A stretch of 33,881 nt of DNA, taken from the NCBI GenBank assembly GCA_037447655.1, contig JBBHKE010001200.1, positions 58,459-92,339 of the forward strand, read 5' to 3'. The notes under the pieces were generated by a model that worked only from the letters and a program-made list of their open reading frames with translations, made no database searches and was not told the origin of the DNA. Positions 18,371 to 30,121 of the stretch are shown one piece after another (the first letter of the stretch is position 1; each line of letters begins with the position of its first letter). This DNA comes from Zygnema cylindricum. Taxonomy: Eukaryota; Streptophyta; Zygnematophyceae; Zygnematales; Zygnemataceae. The translations under genes were made by a program, and so were the position numbers.

Positions 18371-19044
18371 TTAATTCAGCAAAAGGCAACCCAAAAAGTA
18401 CCACACAAATGGCCAACTTTGACAAGCTTATACTTAGTACTACAAAAGCCACTTAGGCTTACAACACAACTCACTTAGAACTCACACTTAACACAGTATA
18501 CTGACCGAGTTTCAAGCACAAACTCTGATCAGTCACAAAGTGACATGCACACAAAGACAGACTTAAATGTCACTTTACTTAGTGAACTTGTACAAGTTAA
18601 TTTTCGAAATGTCTAAGTCCTAATTTATACCACTACGCCTATCTAATTTCCTAACTACCAATAAGATCACTGTGGGCGCACTATCGTACTATCGATTCCA
18701 CTATCTGGTACTATTAATCTAGAGTGTAATCTATAACCCTGGTTTGTCACATACGCTAAAAACTGTACAGTACAATTTTAACCACTACTACGCACTACGA
18801 CAGAGTATACTTTGGTGGTAAGTTAACAACCGACTTTTTCTACACCAATAAGGTATTTGTTCGCCGACCAGTCCGTAAAATTCACGTTGACTTTCAACCG
18901 TAACTTAGTGTTTCATTTAGTGCGCACGAAATTCATGTTCGCGTGGAATTCTTGTTATGTCGGTAAAATTGTTTCGTCGCCGGTCATCGCTACTCCAACG
19001 ACCAGATTATCTTCATCGGTGAGATTCTATAGTTTTCCAAAACA
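18324..19044 (-). repeat. 5' LTR of element M
   Basis: 721 bp matching 2732-3455, TGTTTTGG at the minus-strand start and GCAGAGCA at the end. It shows no tRNA-like segment, unlike P1 and P2 LTRs, so that module is not common to all three families. Confidence 0.92.
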
Positions 19045-19675
19045 ATAGGGTGGTGGTAGAGAGAATAGTTATCGATTACTTTGGAGCTTTAGGTTTTGGA
19101 TTTTTGTTTTTTAAAAGCTCGATCTGGCTTTGCGTTTTTATTCCTCTGGATTTGAAAGTGTTCCGACGGTTCTCTTATATGCTTTTATTTTTGGTTCGTC
19201 TCGACTGTTGGTAATCCCCAACATTATGGGAATTCTTCTGTAAGTACGGTATGGGCTCGGTTCCCCTTAGTACAGTATTTGTTGGTAAAACAAATAAAAT
19301 AAACCCTAAACATACGGTCTCGCGGAGAAAACGGGAGGTGGGGGCGACGTGGACCCCTTTAGGACACAACGCATCGCGAAAAGTTGCAAGATTCAGTGTG
19401 GCATGTACATCCGTGCATTATGAGCAAAAGTTTGCCGTGCATTGTTTTTTTCCAACTTAAAACATCTTTTCTCCTTGCACAGGCGACGGTTGCGATTGGA
19501 AGGTACAATTCTCACCTTCCGATTGGCGGTCTCCTAACAAAAATCAGACATGTGTGCGCGGAAAACAGATGGAGAAAAAAAACGTTGACACTACATGATG
19601 TACATTTGCTTGTTTATCCATATTTGAACACACGGTTCAATCTTGATCTATTCTCATACCCACGTCCGCTCTTAG
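19045..19675. other. Right flank of element M, no gene
   Basis: Mixed-composition DNA without a recognisable domain. Open frames at 19251-19460 and 19384-19716 (plus) are short, without motifs, and overlap each other in different frames. GC is higher than to the right. Confidence 0.5.
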
Positions 19676-20125
19676 CAGAGGTCGCAAAAGTCAAAATTTT
19701 AGATTCCCAAAACTGACATTTTTTTTTTCAAAATCTGGAAACCCGATACTTGACCGGGTTATGCCACGCTCCTAAATTGTTAACCGTTACCCGATACGCG
19801 TTTACGAAAATATAAGTTAACCGAAACTCAATTTTCTCGCGATTACCCGTACCCGCTCGTACCCGGATATGTGCAAAATTAATGGTACATCTCCCTCATA
19901 CCTTCCACGATACCAAGAGTAGAAAGTACATTAATGTTGGCTAGTATGGACAGTATAAAACCTTCATTTTTTTTCGTATTTTGGTTACCCAACCGTACCC
20001 GATTTTTTTTTTTTTTTTTGTGAATTTCCCGCCTGAATCCGACCGGCCCCCAATCCGTTCCGGATCCGACGGGAGCGGTCGGGTAACGGTCGGGTACGGA
20101 TTTAGGTACCTGATAGCGACCTCTG
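19676..20125. mobile_element. Candidate 450-bp non-autonomous element with 10-bp TIRs
   Basis: Left end CAGAGGTCGC (19676-19685) and right end GCGACCTCTG (20116-20125) are exact reverse complements; the match continues outward three more bases (AG-C side). The CAGAGG start is hAT-like. The interior has arrays of ACCCG on the left and CGGGT on the right, so the arms mirror each other over a wider range. The flanking 8-mers gctcttag and ctacttaa share only four positions, so the target-site duplication is not convincing. Confidence 0.5.
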
Positions 20126-22231
<2,106 letters not shown>

Positions 22232-22601
22232 CAAATAAATCAAATTTTAAAAAATAATAATCATTCTAAAGAAATCCGGTTTCACTTTCGTCTTTTTTTA
22301 TTTATTTACCTTTTGGCTTTAACAAAGAAAAAGTTATTACTAAATTTAAGAAACCATCTTATTTAATCGCTAAAAAAAAAAATGAACAATTACTATACAA
22401 TTTTAACTACATAATTTTAGGATTTAAAAAGGTTTTCAAATGGTTGTTTCTAGGGGAAGGGGAAGGGTTTAGGGTTATTTTGGGATTTTTTGAATTTTGG
22501 GTTTTTTGAAAGGTATTTTTATTTAGGAACTTTTCAAATTTTGGGATTTTAAAATGTGCCTTTTTTTCTCTTTTTTTAAATACAATAAAAAAATGCTTAC
22601 T
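22232..22601. other. AT-rich, no gene seen
   Basis: A- and T-runs and a ttagggttattttgggattt-type G/T segment near 22463. The single TTAGGGTT is not a telomere array. Confidence 0.5.
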
Positions 22602-22762
22602 GCTATGAAAGATATCCCGGAAGGAACTTAAGAAGCATAAGAAAAAAAAAATGTTTTATGAGATCAAAAGAATCCCAGAAGGAACTCAAGAAGCATACAA
22701 AAAAAAAAAAAAAAAAAGTTTTATAGGATGAAAGGAATCCCTAAAGGAACTCCAGAAGCATA
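22602..22762. repeat. Three-copy tandem repeat, about 60 bp unit
   Basis: Three diverged units share (a)tatcccggaaggaactt..agaagcata followed by an A run of 9-18 bases and gttttat. They start near 22602, 22658 and 22719. Unit length changes with the A-run length. Confidence 0.8.
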
Positions 22763-24501
22763 TTCGACATATTTCCCTCTGAAAAAATTTCGGAGATAAA
22801 CCTCTTCAAACCTGCAAAACCCCAAAATTTTAAAGATTGATTTGAAAAAATTTCTAGGTTTTTTACTTTTTTTCGACAATTTTCACGGTTTTTTTTTTTT
22901 TTTCAAAGTTTAAAAAAAAAATCTTTAAAACCTTAAAATTTTGCTGTAAAATATCTCCTATGAAATCCCCTCCAAAATTTCTTAAGAAAAAAAGGGAAAG
23001 AAAGACAAAAAAGAAGGAAAAGAAAGAAAAAAAAAAAACTAACATATTCGTTGAAAAAAAAATCTCCAAGAAACAAAAGAATGCGATATTATTGAAATGG
23101 GGTTAATCAACATTATTTGAGTCCCAACCGCCCACAAAAACCAACCGAATATCCGGGTTGACGTACCCACCTGCCAAATGACAAAAATGCTAACGTCAAC
23201 AAGCTTTTGGGGCTAGAAATGACAAAATTAAATGACAAACTGACGTTAACAGACGTTTGAGGGTGGAAATGACAAAACATCAGCAAGTGTTTGAGATTGG
23301 AAAACGACAAAAAGAGGGGAAGGATATGATGGTTTTAGAGGACAGTCACAAAATAGATTTAAGTAGGATTTTTTTGATTATTTTACAATTTTCTTGATTC
23401 TTTTCTTTTATTCGTTTTGGTGGACTTTCAAGGTTTTTTTGCTTTTCTTTTTTTTAGTGTTATAGGATTTGTTGCTTTTTGAGGTTTTGTGTACAATGTC
23501 TTTTTTTTTCTTGGAAGGAATTTCATAGTTTTGCGCCCAGTTTTTCAGATTTTTATGAATATTTTTGTGCTTAAAGATTATCTTTTTTCTATTCAGCTCT
23601 TCCAGTTTCACTCTTTATTTACTATAGTTCAACTCTTGATTTATTTATAAAAAGGAGAATTTATAGATAGATTTTATTTATAAATTGAAAAAAAAGATTT
23701 TCTTTCAAAATAATAAACTTATAAAGGTCGGATGCCATAATTTAAACAAAACATAAAAATTTGTTTATTTATTTTCTTTAGGATTGAGCGTATTAGAGGT
23801 TTATTGTGTTCATTTTTGTTGGATTTTTGTTGAGTTTTTTTTTTTTACGACGAGGGAATCCGGAATTGTTTAGGAAAACTTTCCATAAAACGTGATACAT
23901 GTCACAAAACATACAATTTGTTGTTTTTTTCCTCACCAATATTAGTGTGAATTTCACCACATACTGTTTCTGTTTTTAAATTGCGTTCATTTATTTATTA
24001 TTCATTTGTTTGTTTATTTTTTTTCAGAATACCTACAAAAGAAAATGTCACACAAAGATATAGACCTTTTTTTTTTTTTTTTGACATACAAACAAACAGT
24101 GGAAATTTATTTTTTTTGACATAAAAAAAGTAGAGATTCAAATTTTGTCGACATAAAAAAAAATGCAAATTATTGTGTGTAAACAAACACTACATAAATT
24201 CTTGAATGAAAACCCTAGTTTTGAATCCGCCCTAATTTGGGTCTTAAGAAATGTTATCATCATCACAAGGAAAAAAAATGTTATCGTCAGAAAAAAAGGA
24301 AAGATTTTTTTTTTTGCCTTTCATCTCTTTCTCGAAGAGAAAAACACACGTGTGATTAGGAAAAGGTTCAATGAGAGATGGAAAAAAATAGTAAGTAGGA
24401 AATAATTGAAAAATTATAAGTTAAATAATGGTCATTTTGTGAGTACAACAAAAAAAAAAAAACCCAAATTAAGAAAAAATTAGGTCGTCGAAAAACCCAA
24501 A

Positions 24502-24507
<6 letters not shown>
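22763..24507. other. AT-rich stretch with transposon-like short repeats
   Basis: No gene. Around 23165-23300 the phrase gaaatgacaaaa recurs with (a)cgtt(a)ac(a)gacgtttgaggg-type sequence, giving about three loose copies of a 60-70-base unit; wording like this is common at ends of plant DNA transposons. The remainder is poly-A/T-rich. Confidence 0.45.

Positions 24508-24533
<26 letters not shown>
24508..24533. repeat. (TA)13 microsatellite, left side of hAT insertion
   Basis: Short TA run that abuts the transposon at 24534; TA continues at 25430 on the other side, consistent with insertion into a single TA tract. Confidence 0.9.
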
Positions 24534-24536
<3 letters not shown>

Positions 24537-25426
24537 TATTGTGTATCGGTAAGGATTTGCCGATAACCAATATGGGCCTTTTTTCGGGTATCTGATAATC
24601 GATATATTGGTACGATATATCGACATCGGTCTTATCGCCGATAAGTAGCCGATAATATCGGGTACTTATCGGCGATAATGCCGATAACGATAATTATCGG
24701 CGATAACTGTACGGACCGTACAGGTAAATATACGGTATGTACACTCAACTGTACGTCATATTCTCCGGACGTGTACAAGCATAGAAAGTACTGTAGCCGC
24801 CATGAAATCTGTACGATTTTGATACGGATCCAGTAAAAACGATGTACCTTTCACATCCGACGCCATGGCTTTGTCCCTTAATTCCTTGAAATCCACTACG
24901 GACCTGCCACGTGTCAATCTGTCGGCTTTTTTGGCAAAAGCTGCCAAAAGAGCCATTCCGGGATGCCGGCGCTCACGCTGGCCCGTCCGTTCGTGTTTTC
25001 TCATTCCAAGTCGTCCGTTCGATTCCGGCGGCGCGCAGAATGTTATTTTGCGTCCGTTGTACTTTTGTGTCCGCCGTCCTTTTCCAGTTCCATATTCACC
25101 AGTTTTTTAGTAAATTTCCGTACGTCGCCGTAAAATTTTTGTTCAGTTAACTGGCCAACGTTTATGCGCAGCGTTTACCGTAATAAATTGCAGCTAAACT
25201 GTAACAGAACAGATTTTTATACGTGGCATGCCACGCTATATAAAATCAATAAAATAATACTGTATGTTATAAAGTACTATTGTACGCATACTATATATTT
25301 TTCTAAGTTATCGCCGATATGGAATTTGTTGGTCTCAGACCGATATATCGGAAGCTCTGACCGTTCGATAACCGATAACTATCGGTATCGGTGTTATCGC
25401 GATAAGTTTTTTACCGATACACAACA

Positions 25427-25429
<3 letters not shown>
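24534..25429 (+). mobile_element. Non-autonomous hAT-type element, copy 1
   Basis: Ends are TAGTATTGTGTATCGGTAA at the left and TTACCGATACACAACACTA at the right, near-perfect inverted repeats. The flanking 8 bases are ATATATAT on both sides, compatible with an 8-bp duplication but not decisive in a TA repeat. Copy 2 (27066-27837), in inverted orientation, has a clear 8-bp duplication. The subterminal zone (24630-24705) has repeated TTATCGGCGATAA/TTATCGCCGATAA 13-mers, the sort of transposase-binding repeats typical of hAT ends. No transposase coding is present. At 896 bp it is longer than copy 2 through extra internal sequence. Confidence 0.85.

Positions 25430-25520
<91 letters not shown>
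25430..25520. repeat. (AT)n microsatellite, right side of hAT insertion
   Basis: About 90 bases of AT continuing the tract that begins at 24508. Confidence 0.95.
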
Positions 25521-25525
<5 letters not shown>

Positions 25526-25822
25526 TTATAACTAAAAACGACCAAAACCAAAGTCGTTTTTAATATAAACTTATGACATAAATTTGAAACAATAAGAGTT
25601 ACAAATTTTAGGATTCAAATATAGGGTTAGGGTTTAAATTGAAGACTTAAAAGGTATTTTGATATACCCATAAATACCACGAGTGACAAGAACATGATTT
25701 GCCCTTTTTTCGAATAGTTTCTCCCAAATTAACCATAATCAATCCCAAGTGTATTAAAAAAATAATATTTTTTAAGTCGGGAAAAAGCCAAAATTCAAAA
25801 AAAAAATCGTACATCCGAAAAT
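25521..25822. other. No gene seen
   Basis: AT-rich. Contains gggttagggtttaaatt near 25624, a simple-sequence phrase common in plant DNA. No domains. Confidence 0.5.
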
Positions 25823-25866
25823 TTGACCAAGAAATAAGGATTTTGTTTTACCAAAGGTTTGTACAT

Positions 25867-26840
25867 TAAGGGTATTTTCGCATTTAACCGAAACTTAGTC
25901 TTGTTACTTTGTTTTTTAGCGAAGATTCTCCGTACAATTTTCAGAGCATTCGTATGTAAAGAAATGAAATCGTAACTTTAAATTGTGACGGATGTAGACG
26001 TGGGTGTAATTTGTGACGATTGTACACGAGTACAAAACTCGCGACAATCGATGACGTTTACAAAATAGAGACGGTTGTAGACGTCTACCTACTTGTGACA
26101 TTGTAGATGTTTAGGGTTTGTGACATTTTGACGTCACGCGTACTTATGATAGCGTCGACGTCACTAATTCCAAAACATTCCGCCATGGTTTCCCGATTTT
26201 GTTTTTTCGTCCGTTCTCACTCTACTTGCCATCAAATTAAGCTAAAAGACAGCCAAAACAAATATTTTTCATAGATCTTTCATTTGATACCTTTCTTACC
26301 TTTTTTCATTGCAAGAATTGTGAGATAGACGCGTTAGGTGGAGAGGGAGAGAAAGAGAGGCGCTTTCACCATCTTCGCTTTTGCGAAATGGCGTCAGTTG
26401 GTCGAAACCCCCCTCCACGGGCCTTGTACGAAAAAAAGCGCACGGAAAAAATTCACGCATAGGTTGGAAACGTGCAGTGGGTTTTTTTTTTGGTACTCCG
26501 CGGACAAAAATTGTCAAAAAATCTGACATGTGCGACAACATCTTCCTATTCGCTCTCCTTTTTGGAATATATTTAAAATCACCTCGCGAGGTGATTTGAC
26601 GTAAAGTTTGAACGTGTGATGAAAAGACGCGAAAATGGGTCGAAATGCGCTAAACGACAAATTGCATCGCGCTAGTCGACAAACTTACGTACGTCTAAAG
26701 TTTCACTGTAATGTAACTTGTACGGTGCTAATTTCATTTTTTTGGTACGGCTGCGGATTTTCTCGTTTTTTTCTAAGTTATGAAGGAAAACGACACGAAA
26801 TAACTGTAACTTTACCACATGCGAAAAAATACCCTAAGGG
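25867..26840. mobile_element. Terminal-inverted-repeat element, unit A
   Basis: Left end TAAGGGTATTTTCGCATTTA and right end atgcgaaaaaataccctaa (26819-26837) form imperfect inverted repeats of about 18-20 bases. About 970 bp without transposase. It is homologous along most of its length to unit B, including the block around the CCTCGCGAGG palindrome and a GAAAATGGGTCGAAATGCGC segment (26630). The GGGTATTTTCG end resembles ends common in plant Mutator-like elements, but I cannot confirm the superfamily. Confidence 0.65.
26576..26597. repeat. 22-bp perfect palindrome
   Basis: AAATCACCTCG followed by its exact reverse complement. The same palindrome is at 28191-28212 in unit B, and a 20-bp variant with the same CCTCGCGAGG core is at 2608-2627. 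Confidence 0.95.
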
Positions 26841-26867
26841 TATTACCCCTAAGGGTATTTTCGCATG
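26818..26867. repeat. Junction palindrome between units A and B
   Basis: catgcgaaaaaataccctaa on the left and ttaggggtaat... mirrored as ccctaagggtattttcgcat on the right make a 50-base near-palindrome where A's right end meets B's left end. It would form a hairpin or cruciform. Confidence 0.85.
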
Positions 26868-27065
26868 TAACCGAAACTTAGTCTTGCTACTTTGTTTTTT
26901 AGCGAAGATTCTCCGTACAACTTTCTGAGCATTCGGATGTAAACGCAAATAACTCGTCGATTAAAAAAGTGACTTACGTAGACGTGTACGAAGAATTGTG
27001 ACAGATGAAGTGGTACATAAAATGAGGCAAAACTTCCACTCGCCTTCAATTTGAGACGTTTCTCC

Positions 27066-27837
27066 TAGTGTTGTGTATCGGTAAAAAACTTATCGCGATA
27101 ACACCGATACCGATAGTTATCGGTTATCGAACGGTCAAAGGTTCCGATATATCGGTCTGGGACCAACAAATTCCATATCGGCGATAACTTTTTAAAAATA
27201 TAGTATGCATACAATAGTACTATATAACATACTGTATTATATAATTTTCATTATATAGCGTGGAATGCCACGTATAAGAATTTGTTCCGCGTATCTATTT
27301 AACTGAAAATCTTTACGGACAGCGCTGCACATAAACGTCGACAAATATAAGTTAATACTTTATTGTTATAAAACTATACTATCGAAACGAAAAAAATAAA
27401 ATCTGAATCAAACTTTTTCCAAAAAAAGACGAACAGACTGAAAGAAGCAGACGAACACACCTGTCAGACTGCCGCCATTTCCAGACGCCATATTTTGAAA
27501 ATTTTGGCAGCAGGAATTTTGAAAACCCCCTTAAATTAGGAATAATGATGGAAAATTCGCAATTTTTTACCGGAATCGGGAGTAAGGGGGTCCGCTGCGC
27601 GTCCGGGGAATACGACGTACAGTTGTGTGTAAAGGCCGTACATTTATCTGTACGGTCCGTACAGATATCGCCGATAATTATCGTTATCGGCATTATCGCC
27701 GATAAGTACCCGATATTATCGGCTACTTATCGGCGATAAGACCGATGTCGATATATCGTACCAATATATCGATTATCGGGAACCCGAAAAAAGGTCCATA
27801 TCGGTTATCGGTAAATCCTTACCGATACACAACACTA
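27066..27837 (-). mobile_element. Non-autonomous hAT-type element, copy 2 (inverted)
   Basis: Ends TAGTGTTGTGTATCGGTAA and TTACCGATACACAACACTA; flanks are GTTTCTCC at 27058-27065 and 27838-27845, a perfect 8-bp target-site duplication, diagnostic of hAT. 772 bp, no transposase. The minus strand matches copy 1 from the left end through CGATAA-rich subterminal repeats, the GTACGGACCGTACAG palindrome and the TGGCATGCCACG-like region. Unit A, which lacks the element, shows the unoccupied arrangement. Confidence 0.92.
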
Positions 27838-28190
27838 GTTTCTCCGCACGCTGTACAATTTTTGTGACTTCGTAATGCCCGTACGGCACATTGTCGACGT
27901 GTCGAAACCTTAAAATACCTGTCGTTGTCGCACAGAATTTGCGGTTTCATTTATCGTCTTCTCACTTATGACAGGTGGCCAATACTTTTCATACGCAGTA
28001 TGTGTGAAGACACGTGTTTTTGAGAGAGACGCCCTTTGTACGGATCAACCGACGCAAAAGATTACGCAAACATTAACATTACGCACATGATGGAAATGTG
28101 CACTGTGTTTTTTTTTTGGTACTCTACGCACAAAAGTTGTACACGTGCGATAGTGTCTGCCTATTCGCTCACCTTATTGGACTTTATTTC

Positions 28191-28212
28191 AAATCACCTC
28201 GCGAGGTGATTT
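28191..28212. repeat. 22-bp perfect palindrome, second copy
   Basis: Identical to 26576-26597 although the surrounding unit B sequence has diverged from unit A at many positions. Confidence 0.95.
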
Positions 28213-28300
28213 GATGTAAAGTTTGAACATGTGTTGAAAGGACGCGAAAATGGGTCGAAATGCGCTAAACGACAAATTGTATCGCGTTAGACGATAAACT

Positions 28301-28519
28301 ACACCGCCAATCGTTATTAGCGTTGTGTACGCTAATTCCGTCCCGCTTTTTTATTTTTTTATTCTCAAATAGAGTTATCCACACTATTTAAAAAAAACCC
28401 TAATTCTCAATTAGAATAGACGATTTCTTCGAAAATTTCCAAATTCCCAATTAGCGTAAACCACGCTAATTATTCGTATACGCTAAAAAAACTTACACGC
28501 TAATAACGATGGGCGGTGT
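28301..28519. mobile_element. 219-bp MITE
   Basis: Ends ACACCGCCAATCGTTATTAG and CTAATAACGATGGGCGGTGT are inverted repeats of about 23 bases with one or two differences. The flanking ACT at 28298-28300 and 28520-28522 is a likely 3-bp duplication (a TA reading is also possible). Unit A at about 26688-26695 shows the sequence without this insert. The interior repeats ACGCTAAT in both orientations. A 3-bp duplication suggests a PIF/Harbinger-type origin. Confidence 0.8.
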
Positions 28520-29311
28520 ACTGTACTTATAAAGTTTCAGGGTAACGCAACTTATATAGTGGTAATTTATATATTTTGGTACGGCTGTGGATTTTCTCAT
28601 TTTTTTCTAAGTTATGGAGGAACACGACAAAAAATAAGTGTAACTCTGACGACGCTGCCTGAATAAAAAAAACTATATTTCTATCGTCGACAAATTGTGG
28701 ATGTATATAACTTAAACCTTTCAGTTGTTCTTTAATTATTAACCGTGCGCCTGCCTATAGTTGTTACAGTACTGTAGTTTCAATAAGACTTCGACCCGAA
28801 ATGTTGAACTACGGTTAGCAACTCTATTAAAGGAGTAGACAACGTCTCCATTCACTTAATTGGTATTATATATTATATTTTCGCGTAACGATAGTAAACC
28901 ATTAACGCTATTAACGAAGGGGCATTATTTTTTTGTTGAACAAGTCATATAATGATAAGAACAATAATTAAAAGAGATTCATTCAAACATTCTATTTACA
29001 TTCTATTTGGAGTAAATTGATGATGTGGAATTTGGGATTATTGCACACTCAATGTCATATGTAAGCTAAACAATGAAATCGTTAGGGATATTTTCGTTGT
29101 TTAATGTAAACGCCTTGCATGTTTTGTATGGGGTTAGAGATGAAGTTTGGGTTGCAAATTGTGCATATTTTGTGGTTATTATTATTCCACGTGACTTTGT
29201 AATTCAAGCAATATGGTTGAAAAAAAGCAAGTTATTGTAACTAGAGATAGAGTTACTATGTGTACTTAACGTTTTTTTTAATGCGCTCATTTGGACATGA
29301 ATGGTTGCGTA

Positions 29312-30121
29312 GCTAATCTACATTGAAGAATACGGAATTCAACATAACCACGTACAGAAATCCGCGCGGAGAGTTAATCGACATTGAAAAGGACAGAATG
29401 TAACATTAAAGCGTACGGAATTCGACTAGTAAAGTTATATTTGGGAGTCAATGAATCTTACACGCGGATTCGCATTCTACTTTTTAAAACTTGAATGTAG
29501 ATAACTTCTCCGCTTTCAAAATAACTTCTCCTCCTTTCAAAGTACTAGTTCAATGATGACCGTAGAATATTTTTTCAACTCTTTGCATATGCTCCTCATT
29601 TCAAGTAGCATACGAAAAAAATCGCCTGCGGCGCCAAACGACAATACGACTGTACTTTGACTCTTTTGTTTTTTATGTCATACATTAAATGTTCTCATGT
29701 GACGCGCAGCTCAACCTGTTCAATCTTTATCGACGGATTATTTGGTAGCACTTAAAGTGTGAACACTTATAAAATATGATAGATATTTTTGAGACACGAA
29801 GTCGATTTACATTTTCTCACGAGACGCGCGTGACAAAATTTGTAACGAATGTTATAGATAGGAACGCTTTAAGTGTGAACACTTCGTTTCTCATTTTTTT
29901 TTTACATAATCTGACAGAATCACCGCGGAGACTCCTAAAAAAAAAATCTTCGCGCTTCGCGCGATAATTTCCGTCCTTATCATTAACTGGGAGGGATTTA
30001 CATTGCCCGGGCAAAAACCTCCTCGAAGTTCTCCGCCGCCCGCCAAATAGACCCTCCCCCCAATGTCGAATACCACTACGGTATCATGCAATCCGTAATT
30101 TATTTTTTGTACGGACTCTAA
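29312..30121. other. Spacer between copies of repeat H, no gene
   Basis: Two loose copies of a ~68-base unit at about 29314-29430 (taatc(t/g)acattgaa...cgtac(a/g)gaa) and a repeated aagtgtgaacactt palindrome-like phrase at 29755-29768 and 29871-29884. A GC-richer piece at 29955-30060 has tcgcgcttcgcgcga (29949-29964), a short hairpin. No protein domain. Confidence 0.5.

Larger units (their letters stand above)
2732..19044 (-). mobile_element. Ty1/copia LTR retrotransposon 'M', interrupted by P1 and P2
   Basis: A minus-strand element bounded by LTRs 18324-19044 (5') and 2732-3455 (3'). Without the two later insertions and their 5-bp duplications it is about 5.56 kb, a normal copia size. Domain order on the minus strand is gag, zinc knuckle, protease, integrase, reverse transcriptase, RNase H. 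Integrase before reverse transcriptase defines Ty1/copia. The coding region has stops and frameshifts throughout, so it is dead. The bases flanking the element (gatac left, atagg right) do not match, so no target-site duplication is preserved. It is the oldest layer of the nest because P1 and P2 both sit inside its gag. Confidence 0.93.
26850..28640. mobile_element. Terminal-inverted-repeat element, unit B, truncated and interrupted
   Basis: Starts TAAGGGTATTTTCGCATG directly after unit A in the same orientation. It repeats unit A's content and is interrupted by hAT copy 2 and the 219-bp MITE. Its right end stops at aaataagtgtaact, where A continues into its right TIR, so B lacks the right terminal repeat and passes directly into repeat H. 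About 800 bp remain without the insertions. Confidence 0.7.
25823..29311. repeat. Dispersed repeat 'H', copy 1, split by insertion
   Basis: 25823-25868 and 28641-29311 together match 30122-30769 almost collinearly: TGACCA(a/g)GAAATAAG to gtacatta, then tgacgacgctg onward to gaatggttgcgta. Copy 2 lacks the intervening 2.8 kb, so it represents the empty site. Copy 1 has 70-80 bases near 28735-28815 (accgtgcgcctgcc...) that copy 2 lacks. No coding sequence is seen. What kind of repeat H is remains open; no terminal structure was identified. Confidence 0.8.

Noticed and set aside
19251-19716. Small host gene right of element M
   Set aside because: Two short overlapping frames without recognisable motif, splice-site logic or codon pattern.
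22463-22480. Telomere-type TTAGGG/TTTAGGG repeat
   Set aside because: Single imperfect occurrence, no array.
24865-25150. Overlapping plus-strand frames inside hAT copy 1
   Set aside because: No transposase motifs, not conserved in copy 2, and open in several frames; likely chance in the GC-richer core.
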